NCBI RefSeq assembly: GCF_009002475.1
Contig: NZ_AP019860.1
Span: 9,111,547 to 9,175,546 of the forward strand
Origin: Candidatus Uabimicrobium amorphum
Lineage (GTDB): Bacteria > Planctomycetota > Uabimicrobiia > Uabimicrobiales > Uabimicrobiaceae
Length of the DNA stretch: 64,000 bases
Direction: 5' to 3'
The position numbers were made by a program, and so were the translations under genes. Numbering within the stretch: position 1 is the stretch's first letter; every line of letters starts with the position of its first letter. This document shows positions 7,998 through 18,054 of this stretch, piece by piece. Below the pieces are notes generated by a model, which saw only the letters and a program-made list of their open reading frames with translations, was not told where the DNA came from and made no database searches.

Positions 7998-10900
7998 CTA
8001 CTTTATAAGTTCCTTCGGCATATGTCTGCGGACACCATAGAATATATTATTGTAGCAGTCTTTGTAAACTAATTCATAACTCATATCTTGTGGTTGTATC
8101 GGAATGTTGATTTTTCCTTGCGCAAAATCAACAAAGTGATATCTCTTTAAAAATTTGGGTACAAAAGATTGCAATGATTTACCCCAACCAATATGAGTGA
8201 TAGAAGTATCGAGCTCACTATCCCATGAAATTTGTAATGTAGAGTCAGAGATTTGTTCTTCGATTATGTTGAGTCTATCTTCGTCAAAATCTTCTAACAG
8301 TACTTCTATTTTTTTTAAGGTCTGGTGATTTTTATACTTTAGTTTCATGATGTATTGATAGCTCGTATGTGATTCTAAGCCGTAACCATCATTATCATCA
8401 ACGATATAAACTTCTTCATTTATCCCACTGTAAATAACTCTGTTGTCGCTGAGTCGTTCTAAAACAACTTCTTCTAAGAGTTCGGTAGGCATTTTTTCCC
8501 ACTGAAAGTAAATAGTCGAGTACTCGCGAAATACATTAAATTGATATGGGAGATTACTATAATAACATTTAATCCCTTTTATCGAAAGTGTCCATTTCTT
8601 TTTACATTTTCGTTTGATGGGGGCAATTCCAACAACGGCCAATTCAAAATTCATCGATTTTTCTGGTAAACCAATGGTTTTGCCTGCTTTTACACTCTGT
8701 CCCCAGTCTTCAAATATTAGAGAACCATCGGTGTTTTCTTGGTGAAATAAAGATTTGTTGTTGAGAAACAATTCAACACTTTGGAAGAAAGTGTAGCGTT
8801 TAAGCTCGCTAAAGTCCCAGTAAATGGCGCCCGTTTTGGGCTGTATTTTGATAGCGGAAAACAGATCTTTCATACTTAAAGATTGAACTTTTTTCTCTGT
8901 GGCAAGTAGCTTTCTTCCATCGGACATTACGTAAAAGAAACGGTAAGTAATTTCTTTTCCGCCTTTAAAATCACTGTCATATAGCTCATCTTCGTCGGTT
9001 TCAATGAGAGGTAAGTCATTGCGATGCACTTCTATTTTTGAAATGGCAGGAATTTTTTTGTAGCTCCACTTTATGTGGTGTATAAGACCTACTTCAATTT
9101 CTACATTGAGTTTAGGTGTTTCTGTTGTGGCATCTCCACTTGCAAGTAGACATCTTCTTCCCGATTTAAATTGTCCGTGTATTGTCCAATGGTATGTTGT
9201 ACAAGGTAGAAGTTGCTTGAGTTGTACACTTCTTGTCTCATGACTCAATTCGTGTTCTCCGACATTTGCCGATACTTTGAGGTACAACTTAACTAATTTC
9301 ATGGCAAAGGCCGTATCGGTAATGTCCCATTTTAAACGAAAAGAATCCGTGGTAAAATCCGTGGTCTCCGCTTCCATTTTGTATGGTTTGGTTTTAAATT
9401 TTATGGCGGTTCCTTGTTGTATGTGACCAGACAAATACTTGTATTTTAGTGGAAATACATATTCACGTTCTGGTTCCAGGTTTTCCAAGGTGATGGAATC
9501 GCTTTTTGTCGCGGCTAAAAATTTATTGCTGTGATCGTATAATTGGATGCAATCGATTCTGTTTTGTGGAGAAGGTTTCCAGCTAATATTGGCGCAATTA
9601 TATGTGGTATTTACGTCTACGTCTAAATCAAATTTTTTCGTGGTGATGTTTCCTAGGAAATACTCATATCGCTCCTCGTTTTCCAAGTACAAATACAAAT
9701 AATATTCGAACTCTTCACCCGGAATTAAGTATTTATCGGTGAATTGCAAACTGGTTTTACGTTTGTCCCACATAAATTTATGGGTTTTTTGTTGTTGGCC
9801 TAAACGTTGAATTTCGATATTTTCGTCCATGCATTGTAGCGTTTTTTCGTCAATGCGAATTAACCATGAACAAGTTTCATAGCCCACTTTTTCTAAGGAA
9901 AAGGTAATTCCAATTTGCGGAATTTCGGGAGTTTCGTCAAAAATTTTGTATTTAACGCCTTCTACTTCTGCAAAGTATTTGTAAGTCTTTCCTGGGGAAA
10001 CTTTTTCATCTTTGAGGGACATTTTTTCGCGTAAAATAGATTTGGAAATTAATGAAGTTTCATTATTGGCTTCGCGATAGAAATAGATGTAGAAAAAGTC
10101 CTGCACAATATGGAAATGCTTGAAATCTAGCTCGAAAGTGACGGATTTTGGGGAAATAGAACGCTTGATATTACAACGCAAGATATTTTCAATAGTGGGG
10201 AACAGATACTCTTTTGCGTAAGGCTGCGATTTTTTTACAATGCCATCTTGCTCATAATACGAAATAACTTCAATGGTTGCGCTGTTGCCCATCTCACGAG
10301 AGATTGTCGCATTGTCTAGTTGTAATTGGTAGTTGTTCTCTGTGGTTTTGGCAATTTCTTCACCGTTGTAAAAAATACCATAATCACGTAAATATTTGTT
10401 GGGATAACTACGCCAACTTAGTTGTAATGTACCTAGTTTGGGCTCCTCAATGGCAAGAGATTGAATACCTGGCGGAGATATATCTACTTGCCAATTCGGA
10501 CCTTTTTTCCAACCAATAGAATCTAGTAAAATACGACACGAAAATACGTGTTTTTCAAACATGAGCAAATTGCGTTTGTTGAGTTTAAATACAATTTTTT
10601 CGTTGTGGATTTGTTGTATAAAGTCTTCTTTTATTTGGGTACGGTAAGGAACGCCATTATGTAGCAATTCTATTTGCGATATTATTTTTTGCTGTTCGCT
10701 ACTGAGCACAATTTCGAAAAAGATTTGGTTAAGCTTGTTGTATACGACGGGAACGTTTATGGTTGGTACTAAATATACCTCTTGCATAATTTGCATTGGG
10801 TTCTGCTCTTGACGCAAGAAGTTGGGCTGGCAAATAATCTTTATTTTTTTATTATAGGGCAGAGGTTGTCCATCGACGGGCAAAATGACCTTTTCTTGCG

Positions 10901-12215
10901 CATCGCACAACTTTGTTAAACGATTGTTTTCTTCAAGAAAAAAAGAAACGTTCTTTAAGTTTGGCATTGGAGGCCACTCAAAACCTACTTGATCTGTAGG
11001 TAGGTCAGGGATTTCACTTAGAGGAAATTTTTGTGCTGTTAAGGCATTTTTGTACTTCCACCATGTAAAAGAACTTCCACTTGTGGCGCGAATTCCGCAA
11101 GTGATTTCACCTCCCCATTTTCCCGGTATAAGGAGGGTGCGACTGAAGGCAATTTTGTTTTCGGTGATGGTTCCTTTGTCGTGGTCCTCTATCCTAAATT
11201 CTAGATTTTTACTCCAATTAGGGGCGTGGGTTATTTTTATTTCTAATTGTGAACGCGAGGCTTTTACGATATCGAAGTCTATATCTTGCTGTGGTGGATT
11301 ATTTAAGTAGCTCGCAATACAATTTACCGAATGTAGACGTTTGTGAATAGAATTACATAACAACTGTTCCAGCAGTTTAAGAACCCATGAGTGGTGAGAA
11401 CTTAACTGTTCAACGGCTTTTTTGGTTACGTTCAAGTCTACACGATCATTTGATGACGGATTGTCAAGCGTTAGCAAATAGTGTAGTATAATGCCTAATT
11501 GTTGGACATCGCTGCGAACGTCTGGACGATACTGCGTTGGTACCTTTTGTCCAGATAGAAACAAGGCCTTCTTATATTTTGCTGTATTTTCCAAGGATTT
11601 GAGCGGACAACTGTAGTGTAAACCCACGATATTGATGTTGTCGTTGTGCTCAGGATTCATAATAATATGTTCTGGATGTAGGTTTTGTATGACAAAACCT
11701 TTTTCGTGAACAAAAGAAAAGAGCTTAATGAGTTTGTAAAAAATGCTGAGCCGTTGTTTAATCGAAAATAACTGGATTTGATCTTGTAGTTGCGGTAGAG
11801 GGCTTCCCGCTAGGTACTCTTGAACAAGAATGAGCTCTTCTGTTTTTAATTGTTGCCAATCAGGGAATTTGTGAAATAATTTTTCATCATCGTCACAATT
11901 ATTTTCAATGGTAATCATGGCCAAAGGTTCAGGAATGGAAGGATGCGAAATCGCAAGTATACGATGCTCATTTAGTAGCATTTTACGTCGGTATACTACA
12001 TAGTCCATGGCAGAACTAAAAATATTTCGCCCTTCACTACGATAGCGAATTACTTTAATACAAACATGGTCCCCATTGCAATTTAGTGCTTTGTAGTAGT
12101 GAAAATGTTCACCTGCAAATAACAACTCAATTACTTTTACTTTGACGGCTATGTTGGAACGATTCTTGTTGAAGTACAAGTGTCCATCTATTGTTTGACC
12201 TGGAGAAAACTTCAT
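7998..12215 (-). CDS. Giant pseudokinase with beta-sandwich (fibronectin III-like) repeats
   Basis: 1405 residues, ATG with AGGGG eight bases upstream. The N-terminal 330 residues have a protein-kinase-like layout with a likely VAIK lysine (CIKVIRY). The catalytic loop is degenerate: HRDLKPEN appears as IQNLHPEH, with N178 replacing the catalytic Asp, and the DFG motif is gone (IVGLHY). Phosphotransfer is therefore unlikely. The rest is a string of beta-rich modules with recurrent W/Y/P patterns (LSWRSYP, ISWKPSP, LKWDITD) reminiscent of fibronectin type III or Ig folds, unusual behind a cytoplasmic kinase-like domain. No signal peptide or membrane segment was seen. The stop of the upstream kinase gene lies three bases before this start, so the active kinase and this pseudokinase are probably made together. 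Number and class of beta modules are uncertain. Confidence 0.78.
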   Translation of the reverse strand: MKFSPGQTIDGHLYFNKNRSNIAVKVKVIELLFAGEHFHYYKALNCNGDHVCIKVIRYRSEGRNIFSSAMDYVVYRRKMLLNEHRILAISHPSIPEPLAMITIENNCDDDEKLFHKFPDWQQLKTEELILVQEYLAGSPLPQLQDQIQLFSIKQRLSIFYKLIKLFSFVHEKGFVIQNLHPEHIIMNPEHNDNINIVGLHYSCPLKSLENTAKYKKALFLSGQKVPTQYRPDVRSDVQQLGIILHYLLTLDNPSSNDRVDLNVTKKAVEQLSSHHSWVLKLLEQLLCNSIHKRLHSVNCIASYLNNPPQQDIDFDIVKASRSQLEIKITHAPNWSKNLEFRIEDHDKGTITENKIAFSRTLLIPGKWGGEITCGIRATSGSSFTWWKYKNALTAQKFPLSEIPDLPTDQVGFEWPPMPNLKNVSFFLEENNRLTKLCDAQEKVILPVDGQPLPYNKKIKIICQPNFLRQEQNPMQIMQEVYLVPTINVPVVYNKLNQIFFEIVLSSEQQKIISQIELLHNGVPYRTQIKEDFIQQIHNEKIVFKLNKRNLLMFEKHVFSCRILLDSIGWKKGPNWQVDISPPGIQSLAIEEPKLGTLQLSWRSYPNKYLRDYGIFYNGEEIAKTTENNYQLQLDNATISREMGNSATIEVISYYEQDGIVKKSQPYAKEYLFPTIENILRCNIKRSISPKSVTFELDFKHFHIVQDFFYIYFYREANNETSLISKSILREKMSLKDEKVSPGKTYKYFAEVEGVKYKIFDETPEIPQIGITFSLEKVGYETCSWLIRIDEKTLQCMDENIEIQRLGQQQKTHKFMWDKRKTSLQFTDKYLIPGEEFEYYLYLYLENEERYEYFLGNITTKKFDLDVDVNTTYNCANISWKPSPQNRIDCIQLYDHSNKFLAATKSDSITLENLEPEREYVFPLKYKYLSGHIQQGTAIKFKTKPYKMEAETTDFTTDSFRLKWDITDTAFAMKLVKLYLKVSANVGEHELSHETRSVQLKQLLPCTTYHWTIHGQFKSGRRCLLASGDATTETPKLNVEIEVGLIHHIKWSYKKIPAISKIEVHRNDLPLIETDEDELYDSDFKGGKEITYRFFYVMSDGRKLLATEKKVQSLSMKDLFSAIKIQPKTGAIYWDFSELKRYTFFQSVELFLNNKSLFHQENTDGSLIFEDWGQSVKAGKTIGLPEKSMNFELAVVGIAPIKRKCKKKWTLSIKGIKCYYSNLPYQFNVFREYSTIYFQWEKMPTELLEEVVLERLSDNRVIYSGINEEVYIVDDNDGYGLESHTSYQYIMKLKYKNHQTLKKIEVLLEDFDEDRLNIIEEQISDSTLQISWDSELDTSITHIGWGKSLQSFVPKFLKRYHFVDFAQGKINIPIQPQDMSYELVYKDCYNNIFYGVRRHMPKELIK

Positions 12216-12218
12216 ACA

Positions 12219-13295
12219 CTACCCCTGGAACCTACTCAATTCGTTTAGTACTTCGTATAGCATTGTACTGCTATTTTGATAACGCTCTTGTCGTTGGTGC
12301 ATTGTGGATTTTTTGACGATGTTTTTTACATTTTTAGTGATGTTATCGTAATTGTCCAAATCGAAATTATATTGTGGAGGAGTTGTATTTGTTAAAAAGT
12401 CTCTTGGTTTTATACCTGTTAGACAATAAGACATTAAAGCTCCAAGAGTAAATAGATCAAAACGTTCGTCAATACGTGGATTGTCTATAAACTCAAGACT
12501 ACCCGAGTAAACTTCTGGTGCAGCGTAGCCATCAGTTACGAAAATAGGAATATCTACTTCTCCATGAGCTGTCCAATAAATTTTTACCGCTCCAAAGTCA
12601 ATTAAACTTATATGCATATCATCTGTCACAATAATATTTTCCGCCTTTAAGTCACATAATAAGTAATAATATTCTTTTCCTTTGTTGGAAACTCTTCGTT
12701 TGTGCATATACTTCATTAATGCAAGAATTTGTTTGGCAATGACAAGGGTTTTGTAGTTCCCCAGAGGTTTTTCTTCTATTATTTTGCCGAGTGTTTTTCC
12801 GCGAATGTACTTCATTACAAGAAAAGGTGTATTTTCTCGGTAATTTTCAGCAACTTGATATTTTACTCGGGCAGCATTGTGAAAAGATTTGCAAAGATCA
12901 ACACTTCGATCGTAAAAAAAATCATTTAAATTGACAACACTGTCAAAACCAGCATTGGATAGTTCGACAAGATGCTTTTTTTCGCGAAGATATATCTTGT
13001 TTAAACTATTAATTTGGCGTTCAAAAACCGCCTTACCTCTCGAAACACACGGAAAACAATAGTCGCCCATGTAGTAGGGGGTTTTGATAACGACCATGTT
13101 GTCGCAATTCCAACGATCATAAGCGGTATACACACAGCCTAGGCCACCAGTTCCCAGAAATCCGCAAACTTGGTAGCGGTCATTGTTTAAGTAACGTTTG
13201 ACCCAGTGTTCTTTGCCTTCGTGAACAAAGCACAATGCTTCTTCCATGCCATTTACCGTATCATATGTTTTTATTTGTCCAAGTGTTTGTGACAT
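12219..13295 (-). CDS. Ser/Thr protein kinase of the VWA/PP2C cluster
   Basis: 358 residues. After a 45-residue N-terminal segment comes a kinase domain with GTGGLGCVY, lysine in VVIKTP, catalytic loop CDLKAEN, DFGAVK and AAPEV. The His-Arg of HRD is replaced by Leu-Cys, but the catalytic Asp, Lys and Asn remain, so activity is expected. A 70-residue insert lies between the VAIK lysine and the hinge. The protein has no membrane segment. It is flanked by an FHA gene upstream and the pseudokinase downstream, and a PP2C phosphatase lies three genes earlier, so it is the likely writer of this phospho-switch. Confidence 0.9.
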   Translation of the reverse strand: MSQTLGQIKTYDTVNGMEEALCFVHEGKEHWVKRYLNNDRYQVCGFLGTGGLGCVYTAYDRWNCDNMVVIKTPYYMGDYCFPCVSRGKAVFERQINSLNKIYLREKKHLVELSNAGFDSVVNLNDFFYDRSVDLCKSFHNAARVKYQVAENYRENTPFLVMKYIRGKTLGKIIEEKPLGNYKTLVIAKQILALMKYMHKRRVSNKGKEYYYLLCDLKAENIIVTDDMHISLIDFGAVKIYWTAHGEVDIPIFVTDGYAAPEVYSGSLEFIDNPRIDERFDLFTLGALMSYCLTGIKPRDFLTNTTPPQYNFDLDNYDNITKNVKNIVKKSTMHQRQERYQNSSTMLYEVLNELSRFQG

Positions 13296-13312
13296 AACAT
13301 TTACCGCAAATA

Positions 13313-14398
13313 CTATCTAATTTCTTTAAAACGCATGATAATATAATTTTTGTGGTTTCCCATTGAGATTAAACTACCTGGCTCCAGGTGAACTGGGTTA
13401 CGATTTTTTGGTGGACGCTCTCGCTTCTCTCCTTGTGGTGTTTTCACAATCGTATAGTTTTTCTCCGAGAGATGGAAAAACACATAGCTTTTCTTATTTT
13501 TGTCATAGCGAATAAGCGCGTGCTTACGCGAAATTCCCTTCACCATTTTCATTTTTTCCTGGAAAGCTCCGGCTTCTAGCTTGTGTTTATATGCATGTTT
13601 CCAAGCCATGGTTAAATCAATATCATTGGGGGAACCACGTTCACTAGATCGACCAATGATAATGGACCCAGCACCATCTATTTTAAAGTAGGCAATTGCT
13701 TTTTTTTCGGCATTGTATAAAACTAAATAACTGCCTTTGGGAAAACCAATATCTCTGTCGGGAAGAACCTCCAAAGAACTTGCCCCTGTTTTCTGTGGTA
13801 CGCGTGGTGCCTCTTTTGGTTCTTGGGTTTTCGGGGTTTCATCTTCGAAAACTACATCGGGAGTATCATCGAAGACTACGTCTGTTTCGTCAAAAATTAC
13901 ATCGTTTTTTGCCGGATTTTCCTCTATGGATATATTTTCTTTAAAAATAATTTGGTCATCGCTTTCGTCGTCATAACACATAATATCGCTAATAGGATCT
14001 TGCTCTTCGACGACAACAGCGGGCATATTACTGCGAAAAGCTTCTACTTGTGTTACATTCGATTGCTTTTCTATGCTATCATTTTCTTCTACTGTAGGTT
14101 CGTCTACCTGTGTAGATTCTACTACCCGAGGAGACTCTATTACCTGTGGTTCACTAACTTGTTCTACAACGCGCGGTTCGCTGGTTACCTCAGGTTGTTT
14201 TGCCATCAGGGGAGCACTTGCGATTACCTCTATTTGTGGGGTTTGTGTTTGCGCTCCTGGTTCTTGTGTTTCTTCTAAAATTTTGATTTCCTGTATAATT
14301 TCGTACTTGCGTGTGTCGCATATTGGACACTTTTCCGGTAATTGCTCTACGTTATCCGCGAGTTCTTCATCACATATGTGGCAAAAAATCTTATCCAT
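13313..14398 (-). CDS. Zinc-ribbon and FHA domain protein with long acidic linker
   Basis: ATG at 14398 with AAGGG seven bases upstream; a GTG one codon earlier is less likely. 361 residues. A rubredoxin-like zinc ribbon uses C6, C9, C24 and C27. Residues about 40-205 form a Glu/Val/Pro-rich low-complexity linker. A C-terminal FHA domain begins near residue 240 (IIIGRSSE, then SRKHALIRY), with an insert carrying many basic residues. FHA modules bind phosphothreonine, so this is a candidate substrate-binding adaptor for the kinase encoded next door. The Thr/Val/Glu-rich linker may itself be phosphorylated; that is inference. Confidence 0.85.
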   Translation of the reverse strand: MDKIFCHICDEELADNVEQLPEKCPICDTRKYEIIQEIKILEETQEPGAQTQTPQIEVIASAPLMAKQPEVTSEPRVVEQVSEPQVIESPRVVESTQVDEPTVEENDSIEKQSNVTQVEAFRSNMPAVVVEEQDPISDIMCYDDESDDQIIFKENISIEENPAKNDVIFDETDVVFDDTPDVVFEDETPKTQEPKEAPRVPQKTGASSLEVLPDRDIGFPKGSYLVLYNAEKKAIAYFKIDGAGSIIIGRSSERGSPNDIDLTMAWKHAYKHKLEAGAFQEKMKMVKGISRKHALIRYDKNKKSYVFFHLSEKNYTIVKTPQGEKRERPPKNRNPVHLEPGSLISMGNHKNYIIMRFKEIR

Positions 14399-14421
14399 CA
14401 CTTACCCTTTTATACGGTTGC

Positions 14422-15747
14422 CTACCAAGCCAGTTCGTCGTCATAATGTTCATCTAAGATGTCCGGTGGTGGTAAAGCCGAATATGCGGCACTTGTTTTT
14501 GATTTTGAAACGGCAACACTATTGTACTCTTCCAGTGAAAATTGTCCTTTACTTATGTAGCTATCTCTAACGGCTTCCCACCTTGCCATTGTTTCCAAGT
14601 CACCTATCTTTTTCAGTCGGTTGATGATGAGTTTCAGGTTACGCATAATTAAATCTTTGTTTTCGCAATTATCTTGAATTTCCTGGGCGCGAATCGCAAT
14701 TGTGTAGTACGTCGAGGCATGAATTACCTCGCTATTTGGTGGTTCGGAAAGCCGTGCTTGGTCACTTGTGAAGTTGACGACTACAATTCTTTCGATCACT
14801 TCATCAAAAATATTTTGCTTTGGTACATCGAAACCTAAGGTAGCTGTCATAATCGCTTTTTCCCCAATGAGTCCTGGGTCGATTAATGTCCTTACTACCG
14901 CAGCGTAACGACGATTGCGATCTACATTTTCGAAAGAAATCGTGTTCGATTGGTAGTTGACCATTTTTATGTCCGGGGAAATCTTGGCGATGCCTCTGAT
15001 TTCAACTCCATGAGTTGTTTCTAGCTCTACTTTTACTTTTGTGGCAACTGTATTTTGTAAGATACGCAAACTACGTTCAAATACAGCCATTGTTTGTGCG
15101 GCATTCTCTAGTTTTTCCATGAAACCACTGGTTAAGAGTTCCATTTCTTCACCGCGGAAATCTGCGCCAATACCCAAAGTATCTATATCTATGCCTTGCT
15201 CGTGAAAATGTCGTGCTTCTGGTTCACAACTTTCCACATCGTGGATCATACCGTCTGTTAAAATAAGAAGCTTCGTGGCAACATTTTGTGCACTAGTTTT
15301 CATGCGTTGTAGTTTTTGCTTGGCTAGTTTTAACGCGGGAAAAAGATTTGTTGAACCACGAGGGTATTCATAAATTTCCGTTATCTTATTGCGCAGTTTT
15401 CCTTTATTGCTCACTGGTTCAGCCCAACAAAAGAGTTTTTCTTCTGTGGTAAACGTAATAATGGAAATAAGATCTTGGTCTTGTAGCTGGTCAATTACAT
15501 GGCACGCTGCTTGTACTACCGCTTCTAATTTTGTTTTATTTTCTTCCAGAATATCATCCATTGATCCGCTAATATCTAACATCAATATAAAATGTGTATT
15601 GCAAAGTAATTCAGGCTTTACACGTAATTCATCTTGTAGATATGCTTCAATGAGAATATCTTTTTCTAACGGATCTGGCGCATCACTGCGGAGATATACT
15701 TGCTCTATGGCACACTTGAAACTAAAAATGCTTTCTGCATCTAACAT
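14422..15747 (-). CDS. VWA domain protein (TerY-like) with intact MIDAS
   Basis: 441 residues, ATG with GAGGAG seven bases upstream. The VWA domain starts near residue 50, and its metal-ion-dependent adhesion site is complete: D58-x-S60-x-S62, a Thr in PRGSTNLF and Asp in LILTDG. The C-terminal half is a beta-rich segment followed by helices, as in VWA proteins that act as intracellular metal-dependent scaffolds. In TerY-P triads a VWA protein is encoded with a PP2C phosphatase and a Ser/Thr kinase, as here. There is no signal peptide. The C-terminal 30 residues are rich in Ser, Pro and Asp. Confidence 0.88.
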   Translation of the reverse strand: MLDAESIFSFKCAIEQVYLRSDAPDPLEKDILIEAYLQDELRVKPELLCNTHFILMLDISGSMDDILEENKTKLEAVVQAACHVIDQLQDQDLISIITFTTEEKLFCWAEPVSNKGKLRNKITEIYEYPRGSTNLFPALKLAKQKLQRMKTSAQNVATKLLILTDGMIHDVESCEPEARHFHEQGIDIDTLGIGADFRGEEMELLTSGFMEKLENAAQTMAVFERSLRILQNTVATKVKVELETTHGVEIRGIAKISPDIKMVNYQSNTISFENVDRNRRYAAVVRTLIDPGLIGEKAIMTATLGFDVPKQNIFDEVIERIVVVNFTSDQARLSEPPNSEVIHASTYYTIAIRAQEIQDNCENKDLIMRNLKLIINRLKKIGDLETMARWEAVRDSYISKGQFSLEEYNSVAVSKSKTSAAYSALPPPDILDEHYDDELAW

Positions 15748-15757
15748 CTACAACTCC

Positions 15758-18034
15758 TCAATCTATATCTTGGGTAATAGACAGCCTACGTGTTACTTTT
15801 GCCGTTTCATCGGCGTTTGCTCTTTGAAGTTTCTTTTGTCGTACAAAAGATAATAGTCGAAGTCTATTGTAAGACTCTACTTTGGGATGGAACGTTTTCG
15901 GCAAAGTACGTAACACAATGGCGGATAAATTGTCTTTCCCACCGCTAATGCGGTTTGCACTCGAAATTAAAATACTAGAAAGTGCTTTCGAGTTGACAAG
16001 GGAATCACTATTGTAAGATGAAAAAATAGAGGCTAGCCTCATCATACGGTAGTTTTCTTGTAAGGATAGATCGGACTCTGGTTCTATATAATCGGGAATT
16101 CCATCAGAGCAGATCAGTATACTTTCGTTTGCACTTAAGTATGTGTAGTCGAAATGCATGTCTACGTGGTCTTTATTGTAGTAATTGGCTCCTATACATC
16201 GTGTAATAGCGCTACCACCATCGACAAACGCTTCTTCTAAGGGTCTACCTAACAGTAGCTTTATATTGCGTTCGTTATCTTCGAAGTTGAGTCTTTCCCA
16301 ACCATACTTGCTAAAACGAAATATGGGACTGTCTCCCACCCAAGAAAAAAGTACAAAGTCGTCGTGGATTAACCCTGCGGTTACCGTACTGCCCATAATC
16401 GATGAAAAATCTACTTCACCTGCGTGTTGAATGACTTTTTTTCTAATTTTCGCATTGGCACTGTCGACAAGTTCGTTTAAAAATTTGCAGCCTTGTTGGT
16501 GGTTGTGGCTGGCGTATGTACACACTTCTTTACGCCGTTCTTCGTTACTTTCGGCCCACCACTCTCTAAATGTATCAGTAACAATTTTACTTGCTTCTGC
16601 ACCTGAACCAAAACTACAGGTGGAAATCCCGTCACAAAGAACAAATAGTCCCCATCCTTGTTGCATGAGTGTATAATGAGTGACAAACAAAGAATCTTGA
16701 TTTTGAGTAAAGTCACTCGTGTGTTTCGCATCTCCCACATCAAGGTCACTGCCTATTTCAAGTTGAAATTTTCCGCAGTTTTCACTGGGGGTGGAACGAT
16801 ATAGCGATTCGAGAACAGCTTGGAAATCTTTTATGTTTTGATAACCACGTTCGTCAGGATGAGCAACGAGAGCTTGATTTATAATAGACTCGAAGTATTT
16901 ATCTTGTTCATTTTTCTCTGGTGACAATGGTGTGTCACCTTTAAAAAGCTTTAGACTTGGTAAACCACAGTGATACGATATGGCGTTATAGTGAAGAAGG
17001 TTGGGAGATTTTGCTTTCAGTAAGTATAAAGCGGCGGCAATGATATAAACTTCGGAAGCCTGACTTATTTTACGTCCTGAAGAGTCATCCCAATACAATT
17101 CCCAGGGAATTAAACTATTGTCTACCAGTTTGGGTGATGGATTCTCTTGCCAACTTATATCTCGTGAGCGTAAGTAAATAGATATGGGGTACTTACTTTT
17201 TGGTTTTCTTTGCAGAATGAGGTCTGCTAAACGCAAACTACACCAGTATTGTTTGTAAGAATGTATTTTGCGTGCGATAATACAAAGTTGAATTCCTATT
17301 CCCAGAATATCTTTTGTTGTCAACGGTTCATTCACTTTTGAGGTGATGTAATCGTAAGCGGAAATGCTAGGAAACTCACTTTTCTTAAGTTTATGGTAAA
17401 TCCATAGTATACGATTGAATTCTTTTTGGAAGCTAACAAGCGGTGGCTGCCAGTATTCGCCGAGGAGATCGCTGTTTTCTAAAATTTTGTATAGTTGTAA
17501 AAATTTGGCATTTGTGTTTTCTGAAAATTGTTCTTCCAGAATATCGACATCTTTTCTTTGCCCGTCAGACGCTTGGTACTGGCCTATGGAATACACCGAA
17601 TTATCGTGCTCATGTTGTTCTTTCGATTTCCACAGTGAGATTTGTTCTCCATCGGCAAGAGTAACATTTATACAACTAATTCCAAGTTTGGGAAAACCGG
17701 TGGTGTATTGGTGTTTTTTTACGCGTCGTCCACAGTGCTTGCAGTACCCATCATCTTTGACATGTCCCCATAAATCACAATCATCATGTGGGCATTTTTG
17801 AATTCGAATTGGTTGTGAAATCACATCAGAAGCAACGGCAATAATATCTAATTCTTTTGCGCTAATTTGCGAAAAGTCTAAATCGGCAAGGCGGATGTTC
17901 AGTTTATTTTGCGATGTTACATCTGAAGAGTATAAAACTTCATTGTCTTTAGAACATACCATCATCTTTTCACAAGGAAAATCCCATAGTATCTCCAACG
18001 TATCTTTTAGTTTGCCTCTTAGCAACAAAGGCAT
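15758..18034 (-). CDS. PP2C-family Ser/Thr phosphatase with zinc ribbon and kinase-like middle region
   Basis: ATG at 18034 has AAGGAA six bases upstream. An ATG at 18055 overlapping the previous stop (TGATG) is the alternative. 758 residues. A zinc ribbon uses C81, C86, C98 and C101. Residues about 200-410 lack kinase motifs but mimic a kinase C-lobe (ASEVYIIAAALYLLK, HPDERGYQNIKDF). The C-terminal 330 residues are a PP2C domain: NQDSLF, VLCDGIST, WVGDSPIFRF, CSDGIPDYIE and GGKDNLSAIVL supply the usual metal-binding acidic residues. The usual DGMGG glycines are changed to DGIST. It should reverse phosphorylation by the kinase of the same operon. Confidence 0.88.
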   Translation of the reverse strand: MPLLLRGKLKDTLEILWDFPCEKMMVCSKDNEVLYSSDVTSQNKLNIRLADLDFSQISAKELDIIAVASDVISQPIRIQKCPHDDCDLWGHVKDDGYCKHCGRRVKKHQYTTGFPKLGISCINVTLADGEQISLWKSKEQHEHDNSVYSIGQYQASDGQRKDVDILEEQFSENTNAKFLQLYKILENSDLLGEYWQPPLVSFQKEFNRILWIYHKLKKSEFPSISAYDYITSKVNEPLTTKDILGIGIQLCIIARKIHSYKQYWCSLRLADLILQRKPKSKYPISIYLRSRDISWQENPSPKLVDNSLIPWELYWDDSSGRKISQASEVYIIAAALYLLKAKSPNLLHYNAISYHCGLPSLKLFKGDTPLSPEKNEQDKYFESIINQALVAHPDERGYQNIKDFQAVLESLYRSTPSENCGKFQLEIGSDLDVGDAKHTSDFTQNQDSLFVTHYTLMQQGWGLFVLCDGISTCSFGSGAEASKIVTDTFREWWAESNEERRKEVCTYASHNHQQGCKFLNELVDSANAKIRKKVIQHAGEVDFSSIMGSTVTAGLIHDDFVLFSWVGDSPIFRFSKYGWERLNFEDNERNIKLLLGRPLEEAFVDGGSAITRCIGANYYNKDHVDMHFDYTYLSANESILICSDGIPDYIEPESDLSLQENYRMMRLASIFSSYNSDSLVNSKALSSILISSANRISGGKDNLSAIVLRTLPKTFHPKVESYNRLRLLSFVRQKKLQRANADETAKVTRRLSITQDID

Positions 18035-18054
18035 AGTGTGTTCCTTACTTAGCA

